Made by a program: the position numbers and the translations under genes
Notes under the pieces: generated by a model
Database searches by the model: none
Told to the model about the DNA's origin: nothing
Seen by the model: only the letters and a program-made list of their open reading frames with translations
Shown here: one piece after another, positions 16,375 to 24,125 of the stretch
Layout: each line of letters starts with the position of its first letter
Position numbering within the stretch: the stretch's first letter is position 1
NCBI GenBank assembly: GCA_041908445.1
Contig: JAYRFK010000036.1
Coordinates: 1-64,000 of the forward strand
From: JAEUJM01 sp041908445
GTDB lineage: Bacteria; Actinomycetota; Acidimicrobiia; Acidimicrobiales; DATDAH01
Direction: 5' to 3'
Length of the DNA: 64,000 bases

Positions 16375-17757
16375 GTGGTGGGGACGCCGGCGATCAGGAC
16401 CGTGAGCGAGCCGGCGCGCCAGGTGCCCGTCGTGGCCGACGCCGACGTGGTCGTCGTGGGCTCGGGTCCGGGTGGGTTGTCGGCCGCCCTCGCCGCCGCC
16501 CGGGCGGGCGCGGACGTGGTGCTGGTCGAGCGCTTCGGGTGCTTCGGCGGCAACATCACCGCCGTCGGCGTCGAGGGCCTGGCCTGGTACCGCCACGAGC
16601 AGACGGTCGAGGCGGGGGGCCTGGCCGCCGAGTTCGAGTCCCGGGCCGCCGAGATGGGCGCGGCCGTTCCCGAGAGCCAGTCGTTGTCCTACGAGCTCGA
16701 CTCGGAGGGGTTCAAGGTCGTCGCCGACACCCTCGTGGCCGAGGCCGGCGTGCGCCCGATGCTGCACCGGGCCTTCGCCGCGCCCGTCCTCGACGGCGAC
16801 GCCGTGACCGGGGTGATCGTCGAGTCCAAGGCGGGCCGTGAGGCCATCACCGGCCGGGTCGTGGTCGACGCGACGGGTGACGCCGACGTCGCCCACCGCG
16901 CCGGCGCGCCGACCCGGCGCACGCCGCGCGAGGAGATGATGGCGGCGTCGGTGATGTTCCACCTCGCCGGCGTCGACAAGCGCCGCTTCCTCGAGGGGGT
17001 GGCCGCGGACCCCCAGACGTACGCCGACTGGAGCGGGCCGGACGCCTGGTCGATCGAGACCGACGGCAAGGAGGACGCGATGTTCTCCCCGTTCCTGAAG
17101 AAGCCGTTCGACCGGGCCATCGCCGACGGCCTCCTCCCCGCCGAGCTGACCACCATCGCCGGCACGTGGGGGGCGGTCCACGACTCGGGCGAGCTCACCT
17201 ACCTGAACGTCCTGCACCTCGACGGCTGCGACGGCACCGACCCGGACGACCTCACCCGGGCCGAGATGGAGGGCCGGCGCCAGGCCCTGCTCGCCATCGA
17301 CGCCCTCCGCCGCTACACGCCCGGCTGCGAGTCGGCGCGCCTGCGGAACTTCGGCATGACGGTCGGCATCCGCGACACCCGCAAGATCGCCGCCCGCTAC
17401 GACCTGACCGAAGACGACGTCCGCCACGAGGCCCGCTTCGAGGACAGCATCGGGATCTTCCCCGAGTTCATCGACGGGTACGGGGTGCTGGTCCTGCCCA
17501 CGACCGGCCGCTACTTCGCCGTGCCGTACCGCTGCCTGCTGCCGCAGGGGGTGCGGGGCCTGCTCGTGGCCGGCCGGGCCACCGGCGGCGACCCCATCTC
17601 GCACGCTGCGACCCGGAACATGGCCTGTTGCGCCGTCACCGGCCAGGGTGCGGGCGTGGCCGCCGCCGTCGCCGTGCGGGCGGGCGTCGACGTGGTCGAC
17701 GTCGACCTCGGCGCGGTGCAGGCCGAGCTCGACCGCCAGGGCGTCCGTCGGCACTGA
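16375..17757 (+). CDS. FAD-dependent oxidoreductase (PF12831-type)
   Basis: A 460-residue soluble flavoprotein. The dinucleotide-binding motif is at residues ~22-50 (DVVVVGSGPGGLSAALAAAR, ending in LVER), followed by GCFGGNIT, which is typical of the FAD-dependent oxidoreductase family PF12831, and a C-terminal FAD-contact region (GVRGLLVAGRATGGDP). The second part (MFHLAGVDKRRF, FGMTVGIRDTRKIAARYDL) is conserved in family members annotated only as FAD-dependent oxidoreductases. The substrate is not known. It is a single-gene unit with its own promoter; the following ATPase gene also has its own. Confidence 0.82.
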   Translation: MVGTPAIRTVSEPARQVPVVADADVVVVGSGPGGLSAALAAARAGADVVLVERFGCFGGNITAVGVEGLAWYRHEQTVEAGGLAAEFESRAAEMGAAVPESQSLSYELDSEGFKVVADTLVAEAGVRPMLHRAFAAPVLDGDAVTGVIVESKAGREAITGRVVVDATGDADVAHRAGAPTRRTPREEMMAASVMFHLAGVDKRRFLEGVAADPQTYADWSGPDAWSIETDGKEDAMFSPFLKKPFDRAIADGLLPAELTTIAGTWGAVHDSGELTYLNVLHLDGCDGTDPDDLTRAEMEGRRQALLAIDALRRYTPGCESARLRNFGMTVGIRDTRKIAARYDLTEDDVRHEARFEDSIGIFPEFIDGYGVLVLPTTGRYFAVPYRCLLPQGVRGLLVAGRATGGDPISHAATRNMACCAVTGQGAGVAAAVAVRAGVDVVDVDLGAVQAELDRQGVRRH

Positions 17758-17807
17758 TCCCCGCGGCGACGTGACGGCCGGCCCTGGCGGGCGCACCGGC
17801 GGGGCGC

Positions 17808-17813
17808 GACGCT
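17808..17813 (+). promoter_or_regulatory. -10-like box of the P-type ATPase gene
   Basis: GACGCT seven bases before ATG 17821, a weaker match to the leaderless pattern seen through the window. Confidence 0.3.
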
Positions 17814-17820
17814 GATCGCG

Positions 17821-20175
17821 ATGCCCGACCCCACCGAGGCCGTGATCCGGGACCGGAGCTCGTGGCGTCAGGGTGAGCTGCTGCTGCTCCTGGTCGCCGT
17901 GGCCGGGCTGGCCGTCGGGGTGGTCGCACACCTGGTGGGGGCGGGGGCCGCCGGCGACCTGGCGTGGGCGGGCACGGCCGCGCTCGGCGCCGTCGCCGCG
18001 GTGTGGTGGGTCGTCGCGGCCGCCCGCGAGGGCCGGGTCGGCGTCGACGTGCTCGCGGTGCTGGCCCTCGTCGGCGCGCTGGCGACCGATGAGTACCTCG
18101 CCGGCGCGGTCATCACGGTGATGCTGGCCAGCGGCCGGACCCTCGAGGCCCGGGCGGGGGCCCGCGCCCGCCGGGAGCTGTCCGCCCTGGTGGCGCGCAC
18201 GCCGCGCGTGGTGCACCGCTACGACGGGGACGACCTCACCGAGCCGCCCCTCGACGACGTGCGGCCCGGCGACCTACTGCTCGTCCAGCCGGGGGAGGTG
18301 GTCCCCGTCGACGGGCGGGTCGAGCGGGCGCCCGCCGTGCTCGACGAGTCGGCCCTCACCGGTGAGCCGCTGCCCGTCGAGCGGGGCCCGGGCGACGCGG
18401 TGGCCAGCGGGGTGGTGAACGCCGGCGGCCCCTTCGACCTGCGGGCCACCACCACGTCGTCCGACAGCACCTACGCCGGGATCGTGGCCATGGTGGCCCG
18501 GGCCGAGGCCGACAGCGCCCCGTTCGTCCGCCTCGCCGACCGCTACGCCCTCGCCTTCGTGGGCGTGAGCCTCGCTCTCGCGGCCGGCGCCTGGGCGCTC
18601 TCGGGCGACCCCGTCCGAGCCGTCGCGGTGCTCGTGGTGGCCACGCCGTGCCCGCTCATCCTCGCAGCCCCGGTGGCCATCGTCTCCGGCCTCTCGCGGG
18701 CGGCCCGCCGGGGGGTTGTCGTGAAGGGGGGCGCCGCGCTCGAGCAGCTCGCGGGCGCCCAGGTCCTGCTCTTCGACAAGACCGGCACCCTCACCGCCGG
18801 TCACCCGCGTGTGGCCGAGGTGGTCACGGCCGAGGACGGCCCCTCGAGCGACGAGCTGCTCCGCCTCGCCGCCTCGCTCGACCAGGTCTCGCCCCACGTG
18901 CTGGCGTCGGCGGTGGTGCGGGCCGCCCGGGCCGGGGGCCTCGACCTGATCCTCCCGACGGAGGTCGACGAGGTGCCCGGTCGAGGGGTCAGCGGCGTGG
19001 TGGAGGGGCGCCGCGTGGAGGTCGGCAAGGCCGGCTGGCTGCTCGACGGTCCGCCGCCACCGTGGGCTCGGGCGGTGCGGCGCCGTGCCGACCTCGACGG
19101 TGCGCTGACGGTGTTCGTCCGGGTCGACGGCCGCCCGGCGGGCGCGATCGTGCTGGACGACCCCATCCGCCCGGACGCGGCCCGGACGATCCGGGCCCTC
19201 CGGCGCGGCGGGCTGCGCCGCGTGGTCATGGTCACGGGTGACCGCCTCGACGTGGCGCGGACGGTCGGCGCGGTCATCGGGGTCGACGAGGTGCTGGCCG
19301 AGCGCAGCCCGGCCGAGAAGGTCGACGCGGTCCGCGAGGAGGCCCGTTCGGGCCGCACGGTCATGGTCGGCGACGGCATCAACGACGCGCCTGCCCTCGC
19401 CCTGGCCGACGTGGGGGTGGCCGTCGGCGCCCGCGGCGCCACCGCCTCGTCCGAGGCGGCCGACGTGGTGCTCACCGTCGACCGGCTCGACCGCCTCGCC
19501 GAGGCCATCGGGATCGCCCGGGGTGCCCACCGCATCGCGCGTCAGAGCGTCGTCGTCGGCATCGGCCTGTCCCTCGCCGCCATGGTCGTCGCCGCCGTCG
19601 GGCTCCTGCCGCCCACCTGGGGGGCGCTCCTGCAGGAGGCCATCGACGTGTCCGTGATCGTGAACGCCCTGCGGGTGCTGCGCCTCCGCGTTGCGGGACC
19701 GCGGGTCGACGCCGGTGACGAGGCGCTGGTCCAGCAGTTCAGCGGGGAGCACCGGACCCTGCGTCCCGACCTCGACCGGCTGCGCATCGCCGCCGATCGC
19801 CTCGGCACCGCCCCGCCGGCCGAAGCGCTCGAGTCGGTGCGGGCCGCCCACCGCTTCCTCGTCGACGAGCTGCTGCCCCACGAGGAGGCCGAGGACGCGG
19901 TGCTCTACCCGGTGTTCGCCCGGGTGCTCGGCGGCGCGGACCCGACCGGCACGATGAGCCGCGCCCACGTGGAGATCGCCCACCTGGTGCGCCGCCTCGG
20001 CCGGCTCCTCGACGAGGTCGACCCGGTCGACCCCGCCCCCGACGATCTGGCCGACCTTCGGCGGGTGCTCTACGGGCTCCATGCCATCCTCGAGCTGCAC
20101 TTCGCCCAGGAGGACGAGGGCTACCTCTCCCTCGTGGACGAGCCCGAGCCCACCGCCCCCGGTCCCCCCGCCTGA
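17821..20175 (+). CDS. P1B-type metal ATPase fused to a C-terminal hemerythrin domain
   Basis: A 784-residue pump. The N-terminus goes straight into membrane helices with no cytosolic metal-binding domain. P-type landmarks are present: TGE (~180), membrane TPCPL motif (Cys ~277), phosphorylation site DKTGT (Asp ~319), and GDGINDAPA (~517). The usual SEHPLA motif reads SPHVLA. The CPx-type TPCPL points to transport of a soft or divalent metal, but which one is unclear. From about residue 634 a hemerythrin-like four-helix domain is fused, with metal ligands in EHRTLRPDL, HEEAEDAVLYP, HVEIAHL and LHAILELHFAQEDE. Such a domain binds a di-iron centre and may sense oxygen, NO or iron. The fusion suggests redox or iron control of the pump. 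Not part of a visible operon. Confidence 0.87.
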   Translation: MPDPTEAVIRDRSSWRQGELLLLLVAVAGLAVGVVAHLVGAGAAGDLAWAGTAALGAVAAVWWVVAAAREGRVGVDVLAVLALVGALATDEYLAGAVITVMLASGRTLEARAGARARRELSALVARTPRVVHRYDGDDLTEPPLDDVRPGDLLLVQPGEVVPVDGRVERAPAVLDESALTGEPLPVERGPGDAVASGVVNAGGPFDLRATTTSSDSTYAGIVAMVARAEADSAPFVRLADRYALAFVGVSLALAAGAWALSGDPVRAVAVLVVATPCPLILAAPVAIVSGLSRAARRGVVVKGGAALEQLAGAQVLLFDKTGTLTAGHPRVAEVVTAEDGPSSDELLRLAASLDQVSPHVLASAVVRAARAGGLDLILPTEVDEVPGRGVSGVVEGRRVEVGKAGWLLDGPPPPWARAVRRRADLDGALTVFVRVDGRPAGAIVLDDPIRPDAARTIRALRRGGLRRVVMVTGDRLDVARTVGAVIGVDEVLAERSPAEKVDAVREEARSGRTVMVGDGINDAPALALADVGVAVGARGATASSEAADVVLTVDRLDRLAEAIGIARGAHRIARQSVVVGIGLSLAAMVVAAVGLLPPTWGALLQEAIDVSVIVNALRVLRLRVAGPRVDAGDEALVQQFSGEHRTLRPDLDRLRIAADRLGTAPPAEALESVRAAHRFLVDELLPHEEAEDAVLYPVFARVLGGADPTGTMSRAHVEIAHLVRRLGRLLDEVDPVDPAPDDLADLRRVLYGLHAILELHFAQEDEGYLSLVDEPEPTAPGPPA

Positions 20176-20198
20176 CCCCGTTCTCGTCGGTGCGCCGG

Positions 20199-20459
20199 TC
20201 AGCCGCCGGACAGCGCCTGCATGAGGGTGACCTCGTCGGCGGGGCCCAGGGGGGTGGCGAGGTCGCGGACGACGTCCTCGTTCACGAACACCTTCATGTG
20301 GCGCCGCAGTCGGCCCTGCTCGTCGACCACCCGGAAGCGGATCCCGGGGAACTGCCGGTCGAGGTCGGCGAGCACCTCGGCGACGGTCGTCCCGGCCGCC
20401 GTCACCGTGGACGCCTGACCCGTGTAGGACCGCAGCGGGGTCGGGATGCGCACGTCCAC
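20199..20459 (-). CDS. MoaD/ThiS-family ubiquitin-like sulfur carrier
   Basis: An 86-residue beta-grasp protein ending in Gly-Gly (LMQALSGG), as in MoaD and ThiS, whose C-terminus is adenylated and loaded with sulfur. The start is GTG 20459, ten bases after the stop of the BNR-repeat gene, so the two are one operon. No E1-like enzyme is next to it; a ThiF-like protein occurs 39 kb away but belongs to another system. The pairing with a sialidase-like repeat protein is, to my knowledge, recurrent in actinobacteria, but its meaning is unclear. It may supply sulfur for molybdopterin or a thiolated product. A role in molybdenum cofactor synthesis would fit the molybdoenzyme at 36395, as a guess. 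Confidence 0.8.
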   Translation of the reverse strand: MDVRIPTPLRSYTGQASTVTAAGTTVAEVLADLDRQFPGIRFRVVDEQGRLRRHMKVFVNEDVVRDLATPLGPADEVTLMQALSGG

Positions 20460-20469
20460 CGCGGTGGCC

Positions 20470-21690
20470 TCAGCGCTCGACGGGGTCGGCCACCTCGAGC
20501 GAGTAGATCTCGGGCAGGTGGGCGACGATCGGGCCCCAGGTGGTGCCCTCGTCGGTGCTGCCCCAGACCTCGCCGCTGGTGGCGCCGAAGTAGACGCCGA
20601 CGGGGTCGCGGTCGTCCACCGACATGGCCTGGCGCTTCACGGTGAACCACCCCCGGACGGGCAGCCCGAGGTCGAGGCGGGTCCACGTCTCGCCGGCGTC
20701 CGAGGTGCGGTACGCCGCAGGGCGGCCGCCGGGGCTGGTGCGCGGCCACACGTCGGTGCCGTCCATGGGGAACACCCAGGCGGTGTCAGGATCCCGCGGG
20801 TGGAGCTCGATCGGGAAGCCGATGTCGCCGATGCCCGTCGGCATGTTGTCGCCGATGCGGTGCCAGCGGCCCTCGGGGCGGTCCATGCGGTAGATGCCGC
20901 AGTGGTTCTGCTGGTAGAGGCGGTCGGGGGCGACCGGGTGGAGGCGCACGCAGTGCGGGTCGTGGCCGTACTCGGGGTCGGGCACCGGGGCGAACAGCGC
21001 CAGGCAGCCCTGGTTCAGCGGTGCCCAGTCGGCGCCGCCGTCGGTGGACTCGAACACGCCGCCCGCCGACAGCCCCAGGTAGAGGTGGTCCGGGTCACGG
21101 GGGTCGACGAGCACCGAGTGCAGCATCGAACCGTCGGGGGTGTTCTCCTCGGGCCACTCGCACCAGGTCTCCCACATCGGGTGGTCGTTCCAGCCCGCGA
21201 CCGGGTCCCACGTGTCGCCGCCGTCCTCGCTGCGGAACAGGCCCTGGGGCGAGCCGCCGGCGTACCAGGTGCCGGGCTGGTCGGCGTGGCCGGGGGTCAG
21301 CCAGAACACCGACCGCACCGCCCGCTCGAGGCGGTCGCCGGTGGTGAAGGCGGGCGGCCGGGACGCCTCGGTGAACGTGCGGCCGAGGTCGTCCGAGCGG
21401 AACACCGTGGGCCCGAGGTGGCCGGTGCGGGCCGCGACGAGGAGGGTGCGGCGATCCCGGGGGTCGACCATGGCGTGCTGGATGACGTGGCCGAGCAGCA
21501 GGGGGCCGCGCGACTGCCAGCCGCCGGCCGTGCGGTCGGCGTCGGCCCCGAGCAGCCAGAGCCCCTTGCGGGTGCCGAGCACGAGGACCGGCCCGTCCGG
21601 CGGCGCGACCGACGGGCTCGGCGCCGTGTCGCCCACCTCCCCCAGCTCCTCCCAGTCCGCCCCGGTGGACATGGTCGCCGGCGTGCTCAT
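20470..21690 (-). CDS. BNR/sialidase-like beta-propeller protein
   Basis: A 406-residue soluble protein made of BNR (Asp-box) repeats: FRSDDLGRTF, FRSEDGGDTW, FESTDGGADW, YRTSDAGETW and WGSTDEGTTW. These form a beta-propeller. It has no signal peptide, and the sialidase active-site arginines are not obvious, so enzyme activity is doubtful; similar proteins are annotated as exo-alpha-sialidase or WD40/YVTN/BNR-like. ATG 21690 is chosen since a TACCCT -10 box lies eight bases before it; an ATG at 21756 would add 22 residues of low complexity. It is followed after ten bases by the MoaD/ThiS-like gene. Confidence 0.78.
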   Translation of the reverse strand: MSTPATMSTGADWEELGEVGDTAPSPSVAPPDGPVLVLGTRKGLWLLGADADRTAGGWQSRGPLLLGHVIQHAMVDPRDRRTLLVAARTGHLGPTVFRSDDLGRTFTEASRPPAFTTGDRLERAVRSVFWLTPGHADQPGTWYAGGSPQGLFRSEDGGDTWDPVAGWNDHPMWETWCEWPEENTPDGSMLHSVLVDPRDPDHLYLGLSAGGVFESTDGGADWAPLNQGCLALFAPVPDPEYGHDPHCVRLHPVAPDRLYQQNHCGIYRMDRPEGRWHRIGDNMPTGIGDIGFPIELHPRDPDTAWVFPMDGTDVWPRTSPGGRPAAYRTSDAGETWTRLDLGLPVRGWFTVKRQAMSVDDRDPVGVYFGATSGEVWGSTDEGTTWGPIVAHLPEIYSLEVADPVER

Positions 21691-21698
21691 GGCCCCGG

Positions 21699-21704
21699 AG
21701 GGTA
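21699..21704 (-). promoter_or_regulatory. -10 box of the BNR-repeat/MoaD operon
   Basis: TACCCT on the minus strand, eight bases before ATG 21690. It supports that start over the ATG at 21756. Confidence 0.4.
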
Positions 21705-21834
21705 CGACGCCGTCCGTCGCCGTGCCCGGGGTGTCCTCGCGGTCCAGATCGCTCATGGGTGGGCAGACGGCCCGCGGCGGCCGGACTCATCGACGGCGGT
21801 GTCGGTCGGGGTGCGCGCGTCGCCGGGCCGCCCC

Positions 21835-23433
21835 CTACGGCGCCGCCGCGAGGACGACGTCGGCCGTGGCGGCGAGGCCGGCGGCCACCGTCACCGTGTC
21901 CGCGCCCGGCCACGAGGTGGCGTCGTCGAAGTACTCCCAGCGCCGCAGCCCGCTGGGGTCGACGACCACCAGTCGGTACTCACCGGGGGCGAGTCCGCTG
22001 ATCGCGTAGTGGCCGGCCGCGTCGCTGACGGTGGCGAGCGTCGGCGTGCCGCCGGCGGTCATCGACATGATCCAGGCGCCCTCGACCGGGCCGCCGGCGT
22101 CGGTGACGGTGCCGCTGATGCCGCCCGCGGCCAGGGGGGAGCCGTCGAGGCCGACGTCGATCGTCACGGTCTGCCCAGGGGCGACCACGACGTCGTCGGC
22201 GGGGTCGATCCCGGGGTCGTCCTGGGCGTACTCGAAGGCGTTGACCGCGGTGGGGTCGAGCACGCCGACGGCGTACGCGTCCGGCGCCGGGACCGGGATG
22301 TCGTAGTGCCCGGTGCCGTCGGTGAGGTCGCCGAGGATGACGGCCGGGTCCGCGCGGTAGTCGACCGCGTGGACCATGGCGCCGGCCACGGGGTCGCCGC
22401 CCCCGTCGGTGACCGTGCCGGCGATGTGGCCCGGCGCGGGTGCGGTGACGGTGAACGTGTCGGGCTCGGCGCCGCCGACGGTGCGGAACGTGCCGGTGAG
22501 GCTGGTCGCGCTGACGTCGAGGAAGAGTGCGCCGTAGTCCGCGTTGTAGCGGACCTGGCTGCCGTCCACGGGAGTGGTGAAGCCGTAGGGCGCCTGGCCG
22601 CCGAGGCCGTCCACGACGTAGGTGAGGGAGGTGCCGTCCTGGTCGTCGTCGCGGACGATCCGCTCGTAGGTGTGGTCGTGGCCGTTCAGCACCAGGTCGG
22701 CGCCCCACGCCTCGAAGGGCCATTGGAGGGTGGCGTTGCTGCCGTGCCCGCTCGACGAGGAGAAGGCGGCGTGGTGGAACACGACGACGTTCCACGGCGA
22801 GGGCGAGGCGGCCAGGCCGTTGCGCAACCAGGTGGCCTGGGCCGACGCCGCGGTGATCCCGGCGGGCTCCGAGGGGTCGCTGTCGATGAAGAAGGCGTGC
22901 ACCGGGCCGAGCACGACGTCGTAGTAGCGCTCGTTCCCGGACGGCCGCAGCGACGAGGTCCCGGCCCCGGGCAGCGTGTAGAAGCCCAGGTAGCCCGCCA
23001 GTCCGGTGCCGTCGTTGATGTCGTGGTTGCCGAGCGCCGGGAAGAACCGGTTGGTGGGACTGCCGGCGCCGTACGCGCCGCTGTAGGCGCCGATGAACGA
23101 GTGGTAGTACTGGCCCACGGCCTGGTCCTGGCCGGCGCTGCCGTACGCGTTGTCGCCGACGGTCAGCACGGCGTCGGGCGCTGCGCCCGCCACCATCGAG
23201 GCGACGGCGGCCTCGTGGCTGTTCACCGCGCCCATGTCGCCGACGACGGCGAGGTGGATCGTCGCCGGCGTGGACGCGGGGGGCGCCTCCTCCGGGTCGG
23301 GACGCGAGCCGGCGACGGTGACGAGCAGCGCGACGGCGACGGCGCCGGCGACCAGCACCGCACCGACCGCCCACCGCCCGTCGCGGGTGCGCCGGCCGGT
23401 CGTGGTCGCCCCGGTCACGCCCCCCGTGGTCAC
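21835..23433 (-). CDS. Membrane-anchored purple-acid-phosphatase-like metallophosphoesterase
   Basis: A 532-residue protein. A single N-terminal membrane helix (WAVGAVLVAGAVAVALLVTV, residues ~19-38) leaves the rest outside. The catalytic domain (~60-330) holds the metallophosphoesterase motifs: GDMG, GDNAYG, GNHD, FHHAAF and GHDHTYE, so the two-metal site looks complete. The C-terminal half has two carboxypeptidase-regulatory-like beta-sandwich repeats (IAGTVTDGGGDPVAGAMVHA and ISGTVTDAGGPVEGAWIMS), likely for surface binding. Probable role: phosphate release from organic phosphates outside the cell. GTG 23433 follows a TACCGT -10 box at six bases. No phosphate-regulon site was recognised. 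Confidence 0.85.
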   Translation of the reverse strand: MTTGGVTGATTTGRRTRDGRWAVGAVLVAGAVAVALLVTVAGSRPDPEEAPPASTPATIHLAVVGDMGAVNSHEAAVASMVAGAAPDAVLTVGDNAYGSAGQDQAVGQYYHSFIGAYSGAYGAGSPTNRFFPALGNHDINDGTGLAGYLGFYTLPGAGTSSLRPSGNERYYDVVLGPVHAFFIDSDPSEPAGITAASAQATWLRNGLAASPSPWNVVVFHHAAFSSSSGHGSNATLQWPFEAWGADLVLNGHDHTYERIVRDDDQDGTSLTYVVDGLGGQAPYGFTTPVDGSQVRYNADYGALFLDVSATSLTGTFRTVGGAEPDTFTVTAPAPGHIAGTVTDGGGDPVAGAMVHAVDYRADPAVILGDLTDGTGHYDIPVPAPDAYAVGVLDPTAVNAFEYAQDDPGIDPADDVVVAPGQTVTIDVGLDGSPLAAGGISGTVTDAGGPVEGAWIMSMTAGGTPTLATVSDAAGHYAISGLAPGEYRLVVVDPSGLRRWEYFDDATSWPGADTVTVAAGLAATADVVLAAAP

Positions 23434-23439
23434 CCGCCC

Positions 23440-23445
23440 ACGGTA
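23440..23445 (-). promoter_or_regulatory. -10 box of the metallophosphoesterase gene
   Basis: TACCGT on the minus strand, six bases before GTG 23433; leaderless pattern. Confidence 0.45.
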
Positions 23446-23465
23446 CCCGTGGCACCCGGACGCGA

Positions 23466-23495
23466 CCGGTGCCCGCCCCTCGGGACGGGCACCGG
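23466..23495 (-). terminator. Intrinsic terminator after the repeat protein gene
   Basis: Ten-base arms CCGGTGCCCG and CGGGCACCGG with a ten-base loop. A second small hairpin (CGGTCC-GTCC-GGACCG, 23513-23528) precedes it. Both lie after the ancestral stop at 23546-23548. Confidence 0.6.
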
Positions 23496-23545
23496 GTCGG
23501 TGGGCTGTTGGTCGGTCCGTCCGGACCGCGTCGGGGACGGGCGGG

Positions 23546-24016
23546 CTACGAGTCGGCCGCGCCGCCGCCGGGGAGGTCGATGCCGCAGGCGTCGGCCGCG
23601 TCACGGAACGCCTGGACCTATTCCGGGGTCGGCCGGCCGTGCGGGCGCTCGACGCCCTGGTCGCGCACGCACTGGCGCTGCTCCTCGGTCAGGTTCCGCC
23701 ACCAGTGGCGGGCGTGGCGCCGGGCGGCGTGGCGGAAGGCGCCGGCGGGCAGGTCGATGCCGCACTCCTCGGCCGCCGCCCGGAAGGCCTCGCGCTGCTC
23801 ACGGGTGCGGAGCTGTCCAGCGAGGGGTCGCTCGTAGCCGTGGTCGGCCATGCACTGGCGCTGCTCGGCGGTGAGGCGGGCGCGCCCGCCCTCGGGGGCG
23901 GCCTCCTGGGCACCGGCCGGCGTGGCGAACAGGCCGGCCAGCAGGGCGACGGCGCTGACGGCCAGGGTGGCCAGCAGGCCGACCCGCTTGGCTCGGGAGG
24001 TGGAGGACGGGTTCAT
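23546..24016 (-). pseudogene. Small secreted two-repeat protein interrupted by an in-frame TAG
   Basis: ATG 24016 has an AGGAG site eight bases before it. The product begins with a signal peptide (VGLLATLAVSAVALLAGLFA, cleavage near AGA-QEA). Two copies of a ~45-residue motif follow. The first reads LTAEQRQCMADHGYERP ... REAFRAAAEECGIDLPAGA. The second starts LTEEQRQCVRDQGVERP, then hits TAG at 23618-23620, yet the frame continues with VQAFRDAADACGIDLPGGG to a second stop at 23546-23548, completing the repeat exactly. So a single base change (probably GAG or CAG to TAG) cut the last 23 residues, including the second repeat's paired Cys. The translated form would be 132 residues (23618-24016). 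It could be a recent pseudogene, an error, or a functional short form. Likely controlled by the two-component system just upstream. Confidence 0.75.
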
Positions 24017-24080
24017 GGTGGTGCTCCTGTGGTCGGGGTCGGGGTGGCCGGATCGGCCAGGGAACACTCTCCGCCCCGTG

Positions 24081-24125
24081 CTTGAACGCCCTTCCTCACG
24101 GGGCTTGAGAATCGCTTGAGAATCC
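24081..24125. promoter_or_regulatory. Direct-repeat boxes, candidate response-regulator site
   Basis: CTTGAGAATCG and CTTGAGAATCC abut at 24104-24125, an 11-bp direct repeat of the type bound by OmpR-family dimers, with a third related box CTTGAACGCCC at 24081. The repeat overlaps the last codons of the histidine kinase gene and lies about 90 bases upstream of ATG 24016. Confidence 0.5.

Noticed and set aside
21691..21756. ATG 21756 as start of the BNR-repeat gene
   Set aside because: It would place the -10 box inside the coding region; the added residues are low complexity, and ATG 21690 fits the leaderless pattern.
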